Assembly: GCA_021158725.1 (NCBI GenBank)
Contig: JAGGUB010000001.1
Coordinates: 1 to 11,224, forward strand
Direction of reading: 5' to 3'
Length of the DNA stretch: 11,224 nucleotides
Origin: Caldifarciminota bacterium
GTDB taxonomy: Bacteria > Hydrothermota > UBA3073 > NMUJ01
The notes under the pieces were generated by a model. The model ran no database searches. It saw nothing but the letters and a program-made list of their open reading frames with translations, and was not told the DNA's origin. The position numbers and the translations under genes are program-made. This document shows, in pieces, positions 1 through 6,891 of this stretch (its first letter is position 1; every line of letters starts with the position of its first letter).

Positions 1-44
1 CTGCATTACCTGTCACCGGGATGTAAGTATAACGAGTGGTTATC
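1..44. other. Window-edge spacer downstream of deoA
   Basis: These 44 bases follow the deoA stop on the minus strand. They hold a weak 5-bp inverted repeat (29-33 with 39-43) and no U-run, so I do not call a terminator. A minus-strand ATG at 4-6 could begin another gene that runs off the window, but only two codons are visible and the upstream AGGT is a poor ribosome site. Confidence 0.3.
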
Positions 45-1286
45 TCATCCAATCCTTATCGCTTTACGTAGCTCATCCCTCACCCATTCAGCTAACTCTC
101 TGTCATCTGCATGTATTTCAGCGATCACATCACCTCTGTGTATGTCACCAGTTTTGTGCCAGAAGACAAACCCTACTGCATGGTTGATCTTATCACCTTT
201 CTTGAACCTACCCGCCCCCAGGTGGTTAGCCAACCACCCTATACGTTCGGTATCCATGCTCAGAATATTGCCTGTCTCCCATGCCCTGAGTTCCACCACA
301 TGGTTTGCGGGCCTCAACTTACCCGTATCCTCAACGTATGATGTGTCACCACCCTGTGCAGCCACAAGTTCAACAAACTTCTCATATACCGCACCTGATT
401 CAAGGTACCACCAGTAATCCAGCTCCATACCTGCAAGCTCGAGCACCCTTTCAATAATCGTTATCACCACATGCTTTAGATCCTCCTCCATCTTACCATC
501 ACGCATAAATTCGATAGCTTCCTTCACCTCAAGCGTATTACCTACACATCTACCCAATGGTACGTCCATGTTCGTTATCACTGCATCTGTCTTCACCCCA
601 TAGGATTGACCTACTTTAACCAATAAGCTTGCCAGCTGTTCGGCTGCATTGCGTGTCTTCATGAATGCACCCGTACCACACTTAACATCCAGCACCAGCA
701 CATCGAGATCCTCTACCAACTTTTTACTCATTATGCTGGCAACCATCAACGGTAGTGAATCCACGGTTGATGTGATATCACGTAGCTCGTAGAACTTCCT
801 ATCCGCAGGCACTATATCATCGGTTTGCCCCACTATTGCCACACGATGGTCACGCAATAGCTGTTTGAACTCCTCCACCGTGAAATCTGTCCTCACCCCC
901 GGTATGGATTCGAGCTTATCCAACGTCCCTCCGGTATGGCCTAACCCCCTACCCGATATCATGGGTACCACCAACCCCATACTTGCCAACCATGGTGCTA
1001 CTATCAACGATACCTTATCACCCACCCCGCCAGTGGAATGTTTATCTACCTTCAACCCCGGTATATCATCGAGCTCAAGCGTAACCCCTGACTTGATGAA
1101 CTCACACGTAAGCGTAAACGTTTCGTGTTCATCCATACCTCTGAAGTATATTGCCATCAACAATGCTGCCACTTGATAGTCTGGTATCTCACCACCAACA
1201 TACCCTCGTACAACGTACGCTATCTCATCATCGGTGAGTGGTTCACCTCGTTTCTTACGCTCTATTATCTCCTTTAGATTTGGCAT
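45..1286 (-). CDS. deoA: Pyrimidine-nucleoside (thymidine) phosphorylase
   Basis: This enzyme splits thymidine, uridine or deoxyuridine with phosphate into the free base and (deoxy)ribose-1-phosphate in the cytoplasm. The 413-aa product shows the family in order: an N-terminal helical domain, the phosphate loop KVDKHSTGGVGDK (about 79-91), the signature SGRGLGHTGGTLDKLE (111-126), the base-binding set R169, S184 and K188 in RDITSTVDSLP...SKK, and the C-terminal LGAGRFKKGDK block (356-366). It is slightly shorter than the usual 430-440 aa. I chose the ATG at 1286 because GGAGGAGG sits just upstream and homologues start at this point; an in-frame ATG at 1301 would put that ribosome site inside the gene. 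It overlaps deoC by 32 bp. The sequence does not settle thymidine-specific versus broad pyrimidine specificity (deoA versus pdp). Confidence 0.93.
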   Translation of the reverse strand: MPNLKEIIERKKRGEPLTDDEIAYVVRGYVGGEIPDYQVAALLMAIYFRGMDEHETFTLTCEFIKSGVTLELDDIPGLKVDKHSTGGVGDKVSLIVAPWLASMGLVVPMISGRGLGHTGGTLDKLESIPGVRTDFTVEEFKQLLRDHRVAIVGQTDDIVPADRKFYELRDITSTVDSLPLMVASIMSKKLVEDLDVLVLDVKCGTGAFMKTRNAAEQLASLLVKVGQSYGVKTDAVITNMDVPLGRCVGNTLEVKEAIEFMRDGKMEEDLKHVVITIIERVLELAGMELDYWWYLESGAVYEKFVELVAAQGGDTSYVEDTGKLRPANHVVELRAWETGNILSMDTERIGWLANHLGAGRFKKGDKINHAVGFVFWHKTGDIHRGDVIAEIHADDRELAEWVRDELRKAIRIG

Positions 1287-1929
1287 GCTCCTCCTCCACA
1301 ATCTCTATACCGGTTGATGTACCTATCCTTGACGCACCCGCACGTAACATATCCATCGCCTGTGTGTAAGTTCTTATACCACCGGAGGCTTTCACCCCCA
1401 CCCTATTACCTACTATCCGACGCAACAATCGCACATCATCCACTGTAGCACCTGCTGGCCCATGGCCGGTGGAGGTTTTCACAAAATGTGCACCACCCTC
1501 AATTATCAGCTCACACGCCTTGATCTTCTCACGTTCGGTAAGATACGCTGTCTCTATGATGACCTTCACCAACCTACCATCCGCAGCCGCCACCACTTCT
1601 TTAATATCGGTGAGCACCCTCTCATAATCACCTGACTTGAGCCCCCCTATATCGATCACCATATCGATCTCTTTCGCACCATCCTCCACCGCCATCTGTG
1701 TCTCTTTAACCTTAACCTCAGTCTTGTTTGCACCAAATGGGAAGCCCACCACCGTACCTACCTTAAGCTTCGTATCTTTGAGCTCCTCACACGCAAGTGT
1801 CACCCACCTCGGTAACACAAATATTGCTGCAAACGGATACTTCTTGCTGCGACGGATGAAATCGATAACCTCAGCTTCCGATCTATCAGGCTTGAGTAAC
1901 GTTTGGTCAATAAACCTTGCAATACTCAT
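1255..1929 (-). CDS. deoC: Deoxyribose-phosphate aldolase
   Basis: DeoC cleaves 2-deoxyribose-5-phosphate to glyceraldehyde-3-phosphate and acetaldehyde by Schiff-base chemistry. The 224-aa product is of normal family length and a complete class I aldolase barrel. The Schiff-base lysine is K151 in FVKTSTGHGPAGAT, the activating lysine is K180 in GVKASGGIRT, and the catalytic aspartate is D89 in EIDMVIDIG. The strand usually written CVNPSYV reads FVLPRWV here, a modest variation. The start follows the ackA stop by 4 nt, with GGGGATGA as a ribosome site formed from the end of ackA. The gene lies between ackA and deoA, which supports a deoxynucleoside catabolic role. Confidence 0.95.
   Translation of the reverse strand: MSIARFIDQTLLKPDRSEAEVIDFIRRSKKYPFAAIFVLPRWVTLACEELKDTKLKVGTVVGFPFGANKTEVKVKETQMAVEDGAKEIDMVIDIGGLKSGDYERVLTDIKEVVAAADGRLVKVIIETAYLTEREKIKACELIIEGGAHFVKTSTGHGPAGATVDDVRLLRRIVGNRVGVKASGGIRTYTQAMDMLRAGASRIGTSTGIEIVEEEHAKSKGDNRA
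1287..1301 (-). promoter_or_regulatory. Ribosome binding site deciding the deoA start
   Basis: On the minus strand GTGGAGGAGGAGC directly precedes the ATG at 1284-1286. The same bases encode the IVEEEH residues near the end of deoC, so the deoA ribosome site is embedded in the deoC coding sequence. Confidence 0.7.
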
Positions 1930-1933
1930 GGCT

Positions 1934-3133
1934 TCATCCCCGTAGCTGTTCGACTATCTTGCGGGTTTCACGTGCGATGACCAGCTCCTCGTTTGTGGGT
2001 ATCACAAACAGCTTCACCTTTGCGTCAGGTTTCGATATGATCCCCTCCCTACCACCCACCATACATTTGTTAAGCTCATCGTCCAGCTGTATACCCATGA
2101 ATTCCAACCCCTCCAGTATCTTCTTTCTCACAAGTGGTGCATTCTCACCTATACCTGCGGTAAATACTATTGCATCAACACCACCCAACACACCCGCATA
2201 TGCGGATATATACTTTTTCACCCTATAGGCGAATATATCGATCGCCAACCTTGCACGCTCGTTACCCTTGTTGCTTGCATCCATGAGTTGCCGCATATCG
2301 TTGGAGATACCTGAAATACCCAGCAACCCACTCCGCTTGTTAAGTATGGAATCGACCTCGTCCGGTGACAACCTCTCCTTACGTATGAGAAATGTAACGA
2401 TTGCTGGATCGATATCACCACTCCTTGTACCCATGACGAGCCCCTCCAACGGCGTAAATCCCATCGATGTATCGACTACCTTACCGAATTTGATTGCCGC
2501 TACACTACAACCATTACCTAAATGTGCAGTTATCATCTTAAGTTTGCTCATAGGTTGCCCCATAAGCTCGGCAGCCCTGTTTGATACATAATAATGTGAT
2601 GTACCATGAAACCCGTACCTTCGTAGTCCATACTTTTCATAGTAATGATATGGTATCGCATACAGGAAAGCTACTGGCCCCATTGTTTGATGGAATGCGG
2701 TATCAAATACTGCCACCTGTGGTACGTTCGGCAATATCTGCTTACAGCTCTCTATACCCTTGATGTTGTGTGGATTATGTAAAGGTGCAAACGGTATACA
2801 TGCATAGAGGGTACGCATCACCCTATCATCTATGAGTACCGAGGATTTGAACTCCTCACCCCCATGTACAACACGATGCCCTATCGCATCTATCTCACCA
2901 TAGTCGTGGATAACACCCTTATCCACGAGCGTGTTGAGCACCAGTTCGATACCTCTGGTATGGTCGGGCACTTTTATCGGTTGTTTCTTGATCTCCACAC
3001 CTTCAGAGTAGTGTGAAAATAACGAAACCTCCTCACCTATCTTCTCGACCACACCCCTTGCGATTGTTATATCGTTATCGAATAACCGATACTTTATGGA
3101 TGAGCTACCACAATTCAACACCAATATCTTCAT
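1934..3133 (-). CDS. ackA: Acetate kinase (intact copy)
   Basis: AckA interconverts acetyl-phosphate + ADP and acetate + ATP. In fermenters it makes ATP. The 399-aa protein has every ASKHA-fold acetate kinase motif: NCGSSSIK (N7, S10-S12, K14), R87 in GHRVVHGG, H119 in FAPLHNPHN, D144 in FDTAFH, H176 in RRYGFHGTSH, HLGNGCS (204-210), R237 in GTRSGD, SGISNDMR (274-281), TAGIGEN (325-331) and E382/E383 in PTNEE. Correspondence to the Methanosarcina thermophila catalytic residues is from family knowledge. The start overlaps the stop of the upstream paralogue as ATGA, and no proper SD precedes it, so translation is probably coupled. No pta (phosphotransacetylase) gene is visible in the window. 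Confidence 0.96.
   Translation of the reverse strand: MKILVLNCGSSSIKYRLFDNDITIARGVVEKIGEEVSLFSHYSEGVEIKKQPIKVPDHTRGIELVLNTLVDKGVIHDYGEIDAIGHRVVHGGEEFKSSVLIDDRVMRTLYACIPFAPLHNPHNIKGIESCKQILPNVPQVAVFDTAFHQTMGPVAFLYAIPYHYYEKYGLRRYGFHGTSHYYVSNRAAELMGQPMSKLKMITAHLGNGCSVAAIKFGKVVDTSMGFTPLEGLVMGTRSGDIDPAIVTFLIRKERLSPDEVDSILNKRSGLLGISGISNDMRQLMDASNKGNERARLAIDIFAYRVKKYISAYAGVLGGVDAIVFTAGIGENAPLVRKKILEGLEFMGIQLDDELNKCMVGGREGIISKPDAKVKLFVIPTNEELVIARETRKIVEQLRG
2904..2928. repeat. Perfect 10-bp inverted repeat inside ackA
   Basis: TCGTGGATAA (2904-2913) and TTATCCACGA (2919-2928) are exact reverse complements with a 5-base loop. They lie over ackA codons for about residues 69-77 (LVDKGVIHD). The degenerate paralogue does not keep this sequence. 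Confidence 0.8.
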
Positions 3134-4329
3134 CTTTGGAGTAACTCTGCCACCCTCTTAGCCATACAGCGTTCTTCATGCCTTGGTACATATACGATTG
3201 CGAACTTGGACTTGTCAGTACTCAATATGGTGGGCTCCTCACGTACAGTGGCATACGCTTTGGTCTCATCTATAGTAGCACCCATGAATTCCAACCCCTT
3301 CACGATATCTATCCACAGCTGTGGTACCACATCCTCATCACGTGCAATAAACACAAGTAGGTCGACACCTTTCAACGCCACATAATACGCACCAAAGTAC
3401 TTCTGTATCTGGTATACAAACGTGTCGAGCCCCAACCTCGCCTGTTCGTTACCACGGGTAGCTTCCTCGTATGCATGCCCGATGTCGGTTGTACCGATGA
3501 GCCCCAACAATCCGCTACTCTTGTTCAGTATGCTACCTATCTCAATAAGTGATAACCCCTCACGTGATGCAAGATACAACAGGATCTGTGGATCTACATT
3601 ACCTGAACGCATCTTCATTATGAGGCCCTCGAGTGGTGAAAACCCCATGGAGGTATCGATAGCCTTCCCCTTATCGAATGCGGCCATCGAGACACCACGT
3701 CCCACGTACAAGCTGATTATCTTCATACGTTGCATGGATTTACCTATGAGTTTACATGCTTCGCCGATACCACATAAGTGTGATATCCCATGAAACCCAT
3801 ACCTCCGTATGTGGTATTGAGTGTAGAACTGATACGGTAACCCATACATGTACGCCTTTGCGGGTAAGTCAACAAACGGTGCGGTATCAAAAAATGCAAA
3901 CTGTTCCGCATGTGGATAAACTGTAAGTGCTGCTTTCATACCCTCAGCATTATAGGGGTTATGTTCGGGAGCGAAATCGGCAAACTCCAACACATCATCG
4001 ATAACCTCAGGTGTCACTTTCACCAATTCCTCCCTATATTTCGTTAACCCATGTATCACCCTATGTACCACGGCATCTATGTCATCGGGTGTCGTTATGA
4101 AGCCCTCCTTAACCAATGTATCGTTTATCCACTTAAGTGCCGCAATCACGTTGGACACCTCACGAATGTCGTGCTTTGACATGCCCTTACATTCGTAACG
4201 GTTATCGGCGGTTCTCGACCCTATATCTGTTATGATACCGGTTATTAAGTTTGTAAGTTGCTTATCCGTGAAATCGAACAGATTGTATTCGATACCAAAG
4301 TTACCACAAAAAAGTGTCAATATTTTCAT
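3130..4329 (-). CDS. Degenerate acetate kinase paralogue, probable pseudoenzyme
   Basis: This 399-aa protein aligns end to end with the downstream AckA and has the same length. It keeps the acetate/phosphoryl-side residues: R90 in HRVIHG, H123 in PEHNPYN, D148 in FFDTA, H180 in RYGFHGISH and R241 in KMRSGN. It has lost the metal and nucleotide side: NCGSSSIK reads FCGNFGIE (N7 to F, K14 to E), HLGNG reads YVGRG, SNDMR reads TDIGH, and AGIGEN reads ARDEDV. Acetate kinase activity is therefore unlikely. The frame is intact and length is conserved, so this is not a decaying pseudogene. I chose the ATG at 4329 because MKILTLFCG matches the start of AckA and GGAGGT lies just before it; an in-frame GTG at 4344 would include that ribosome site. 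Role as a regulatory or heterodimer partner of AckA is inference. Confidence 0.85.
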   Translation of the reverse strand: MKILTLFCGNFGIEYNLFDFTDKQLTNLITGIITDIGSRTADNRYECKGMSKHDIREVSNVIAALKWINDTLVKEGFITTPDDIDAVVHRVIHGLTKYREELVKVTPEVIDDVLEFADFAPEHNPYNAEGMKAALTVYPHAEQFAFFDTAPFVDLPAKAYMYGLPYQFYTQYHIRRYGFHGISHLCGIGEACKLIGKSMQRMKIISLYVGRGVSMAAFDKGKAIDTSMGFSPLEGLIMKMRSGNVDPQILLYLASREGLSLIEIGSILNKSSGLLGLIGTTDIGHAYEEATRGNEQARLGLDTFVYQIQKYFGAYYVALKGVDLLVFIARDEDVVPQLWIDIVKGLEFMGATIDETKAYATVREEPTILSTDKSKFAIVYVPRHEERCMAKRVAELLQR

Positions 4330-4343
4330 GATACCTCCATTCA
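4330..4343 (-). promoter_or_regulatory. Ribosome binding site of the acetate kinase paralogue
   Basis: In the 14-nt gap after the EndoQ stop codon the minus strand reads AATGGAGGTATC before the ATG at 4327-4329. GGAGGT is a strong SD with a short spacing of about 3-4 nt. It supports the start that gives 399 residues. Confidence 0.65.
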
Positions 4344-5567
4344 CTAAAATAGAGATAGCTGGGGTGATTCTGGTGGCTCTGCTTCTATCTTTATCACCCC
4401 ATACACGCCATCATAACCGGGTTCTACCTTTACCTCACCACGTCGCATCTTATCGATAGCGGTGCCAACCTCCGGATCGATAGCTTTTATATCGTCTATG
4501 TTGAGGTTCAGCAATATCTCCATCTCAGTACCGAGTTCACATACCAACCTCATGTAGCGGTTCTCCACCGTATGTGAATCCTTACCCATATGGACTACAT
4601 CCGCTATTATCTCACGCAACGGTATAACGTGATAAAACGGTATCCTATCCTTGGGTAGCTCATCATCTGTGCGGTCACCTAACATATACACACGATGTAA
4701 CACACCTATAGTTAGAGGTTTACCACATACGGGACAGATGTTGTTGTTGAACATCGCCTCACGTGGATGTAACCTCACACCACACTTACGATGTCCATCG
4801 TAATGGTATTTACCCTCTTCTGGGAAGAACTCTATCGTATAACCGAACCGCTTACGGTCCTGCGTACGGATGGCATCGATGATATCAAAGTAATCGAGTT
4901 TGGTCTCAAAGTAGTTAGCCTCCCTACCAATATTAAGTGGCGAATGTGCATCCGAATTCGATACAAGTGCCCAGCGATCGAGTGCACTCCAATGCCAGTT
5001 CATCCATGGATCCGACGATAACCCCGTCTCGAGCGCCAGTATGTGTTCGGTCATATCGCCGAATGCATCTTCGATTCTGTTTACCCCGCTGTTGGCACCA
5101 AACAGTGAAAACCATGGTGTCCATATGTGTGCTGGTATTATCTCGATCTGTGGTGATATCTTCTTTAGCTCACGTACCATGGTCTCGGGGTCGAGCCCCA
5201 AAATAGGGCGGCCATCGGATTCGAGTGCCCCATACTTGCTGAGGTAGCGATTGATAGCCTCCACGTGTTGGAAATCGGGTGCCAAGATAATGTTATGTAT
5301 CTTATAGGTGTGACCATGTTTCTCATAGATATTGCTTACCTCGGTTGTTAGCATGAAATACACATCGTTATAAACGAACAACCCCGTACCGGTGGGTTCG
5401 AGTAACTGCTTCAGTTCCTTCAAATAGAGGGGATGGGTGAAATCACCCGTACCCATGAGTTTGATTCCTTTAAGTTTGGCAATCTTTGCAATCCCAGCGG
5501 GGTCCATGTTTTGGCTCGTAGCACGCGAATATTTCGAATGTACGTGAAGGTCAGCCCAAAACCCCAT
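4344..5567 (-). CDS. Endonuclease Q (EndoQ) family PHP-domain nuclease
   Basis: EndoQ cuts DNA 5' of deaminated bases (hypoxanthine, uracil, xanthine) and abasic sites; that activity comes from characterised family members. The 407-aa protein begins with a PHP metal site: DLHVHSKYSRAT (6-17), GTGDFTHP (39-46), E76, H91, H147 and SDAH (205-208). A zinc-binding segment follows, with HRKC (259-262) and CPVCG (278-282), then the family-typical GVLHRVYML (288-296). The C-terminus is SPQLSLF, a match to the bacterial sliding-clamp-binding consensus. Such proteins are often annotated as UvrD-like helicase or PHP hydrolase, but no helicase motif is present. The ATG is preceded by AAGGAGT at 7-nt spacing and overlaps the end of hisS by 17 bp. 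Confidence 0.88.
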   Translation of the reverse strand: MGFWADLHVHSKYSRATSQNMDPAGIAKIAKLKGIKLMGTGDFTHPLYLKELKQLLEPTGTGLFVYNDVYFMLTTEVSNIYEKHGHTYKIHNIILAPDFQHVEAINRYLSKYGALESDGRPILGLDPETMVRELKKISPQIEIIPAHIWTPWFSLFGANSGVNRIEDAFGDMTEHILALETGLSSDPWMNWHWSALDRWALVSNSDAHSPLNIGREANYFETKLDYFDIIDAIRTQDRKRFGYTIEFFPEEGKYHYDGHRKCGVRLHPREAMFNNNICPVCGKPLTIGVLHRVYMLGDRTDDELPKDRIPFYHVIPLREIIADVVHMGKDSHTVENRYMRLVCELGTEMEILLNLNIDDIKAIDPEVGTAIDKMRRGEVKVEPGYDGVYGVIKIEAEPPESPQLSLF

Positions 5568-6852
5568 CTATGTACTCCTTGACCTTGTGGTAATCGGTCA
5601 GCTTTATCTTGTATTGGTTACCTGACTTCATATCACGCAGTAGGAAGGTACCTTCAGCTAACTCGTCGGGGCCCATGACTATGACCCATGGTATATTCGC
5701 CTTATCTGCATATTTGAGTTGCTTACTGAGTTTGACAAACTCCGGGTATAGAGCAACATTGACCCCAATCGCACGTAACCGCTGTGCAAGTTCGACCGTT
5801 TTCTTGTAGGTTGTGGTATCGAAGATTGTCATAAGTATCCTTGTTGGTATAGCGGATGCAGGTATCATACCGGTTTCTTTCATCACGATTATGATACGTT
5901 CGAGTCCTAACGTTGTACCCACTGCTGGTATGGGTTTACCAGTGAATATCTCCAACAACCTATCGTAACGACCACCACCTGTGATGCTACCGATTTTGGG
6001 TACATCCACCGTTGTCTCATGTATAGGCCCGGTGTAATAATCGAGCCCCCTCGCCAGCGCTACATCGAACACCGTATACTCTGTAGGTATCTCGTATGCA
6101 TCAAGATACTGGAAAAGTGACTCCATTTCCGATAGCCCTTCTATATCACCCAACACCCTACGTAGGGTTGACATTATCTTCGTAGGTACGTCACGTAATT
6201 TGAGCACCCCCTTGAGTTCTTCGATACAGCTGTCGGTAAGCCCTAACCTCATGAGCTCATCTACAACACCGGGCCATCCCTTTTTATCAAGTTTATCGAT
6301 AGCCCTGAAGAATGGCAGATACTTATCAGCGGGTAGGTTTAGCCTCTCCGCTATTGTTTGCAGGATTTTACGATTATTTATGCGGATGGTGAATTTATCA
6401 AACCCTAACGCCTTAAGTGTATCGTAGATGATAGCTATTATCTCAGCGTCTGCAGCCATCGACTTGATACCTACAAGGTCGACATCACACTGGTAGAATT
6501 CGCGAAACCTACCCTTTTGGGGTTTCTCAGCACGCCATACGGGTTGTATCTGGTAGCGTCGAAACGGCAACGGTAGCTCATTATGTGAAGCAAGTACCCT
6601 CGCAAGTGGTACAGTGAGATCGAACCTCAACCCCACCTCTCTACCACCATAATCCTGAAACCTATATATGAGGCGTTCCTCCTCACCGTATTTGGCACTC
6701 AACACCTCATAGTACTCGAGTGCGGGTGTTTCAAGTGGCTCATACCCGTATTTTTCGAAAACATTACGTATCTTATCGATAAAATAACGTCGTACGTACA
6801 TATCGGTGGGTAGGAAGTCGTGCATCCCCTTTAATGTGGTTATCTCTGGCAT
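5551..6852 (-). CDS. hisS: Histidine-tRNA ligase, archaeal/eukaryotic-like sequence type
   Basis: HisRS charges tRNA-His with histidine using ATP. The 433-aa class II synthetase shows motif 1 around GMHDFLP (9-15), a motif 2 region FRRYQIQPVWRAEKPQKGRFREFYQCDVD (97-125), the histidine-specific ARGLDYYTGPIHE block (267-279, with R268), motif 3 GGGRYDRLLE...AVGTTLGLER (292-319), and a C-terminal anticodon-binding domain from about 337. Length is normal for the compact form. The motif 2 and 3 wording (YQCDVD, RYDRL) resembles archaeal and eukaryotic HisRS rather than the typical bacterial FRHERPQ...RYDGL form, from recall of family sequences. No SD precedes the ATG; a promoter-like sequence ends 8 nt upstream. 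The gene overlaps EndoQ by 17 bp. Confidence 0.95.
   Translation of the reverse strand: MPEITTLKGMHDFLPTDMYVRRYFIDKIRNVFEKYGYEPLETPALEYYEVLSAKYGEEERLIYRFQDYGGREVGLRFDLTVPLARVLASHNELPLPFRRYQIQPVWRAEKPQKGRFREFYQCDVDLVGIKSMAADAEIIAIIYDTLKALGFDKFTIRINNRKILQTIAERLNLPADKYLPFFRAIDKLDKKGWPGVVDELMRLGLTDSCIEELKGVLKLRDVPTKIMSTLRRVLGDIEGLSEMESLFQYLDAYEIPTEYTVFDVALARGLDYYTGPIHETTVDVPKIGSITGGGRYDRLLEIFTGKPIPAVGTTLGLERIIIVMKETGMIPASAIPTRILMTIFDTTTYKKTVELAQRLRAIGVNVALYPEFVKLSKQLKYADKANIPWVIVMGPDELAEGTFLLRDMKSGNQYKIKLTDYHKVKEYIDGVLG
5568..5580 (-). promoter_or_regulatory. Ribosome binding site of EndoQ inside hisS
   Basis: The minus strand reads AAGGAGTACATAG immediately before the EndoQ ATG. AAGGAG is a good SD, and it is encoded by the KEY codons near the HisRS C-terminus, so it fixes the EndoQ start and the 17-bp overlap. 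Confidence 0.7.
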
Positions 6853-6860
6853 TAGGATTT

Positions 6861-6888
6861 AAAATATTTCGTTAGCTGTGATTATCAA
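6861..6888 (-). promoter_or_regulatory. Candidate promoter for hisS giving a near-leaderless transcript
   Basis: In the 39-bp gap between the radical SAM stop and the hisS ATG, the minus strand has TTGATA (6883-6888), a 16-bp spacer and TATTTT (6861-6866). The -10 box ends 8 nt before the ATG, so transcription would begin within about 2 nt of it. No ribosome site is present in the gap. A bona fide start here would let hisS be expressed independently of the gene upstream. Confidence 0.4.
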
Positions 6889-6891
6889 GAA

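Noticed and set aside
29..43. Small hairpin after the deoA stop as a terminator
   Set aside because: Only 5 bp, A/T rich, and not followed by a T-run.
865..1176. Plus-strand open frames of 60-120 codons across the minus-strand genes (this is one example)
   Set aside because: They lie antisense within well-supported genes, lack ribosome sites and show no recognisable domains.
1287..1301. Upstream in-frame ATG for deoA at 1301 (418 aa)
   Set aside because: The codons between the two ATGs are the SD itself (GGAGGAGG), and homologues begin at the second methionine.
3130..4329. Reading the acetate kinase paralogue as a decaying pseudogene
   Set aside because: The frame is intact over its full length, has its own good ribosome site, and the losses are confined to particular motifs rather than scattered stops or deletions.
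4330..4344. GTG start at 4344 for the acetate kinase paralogue (404 aa)
   Set aside because: It would place the GGAGGT ribosome site inside the gene; the ATG at 4329 gives the same length as AckA and an aligned N-terminus.
4344..5567. UvrD-like helicase label for the EndoQ gene
   Set aside because: No Walker A or other helicase motif is present; the PHP metal residues and the zinc segment fit EndoQ.
5644..5655. 12-bp palindrome GAAGGTACCTTC in hisS (similar ones at 8883-8894 and about 10037-10050 in recG)
   Set aside because: About three perfect 12-bp palindromes are expected by chance in a window this size, and all lie in coding sequence.
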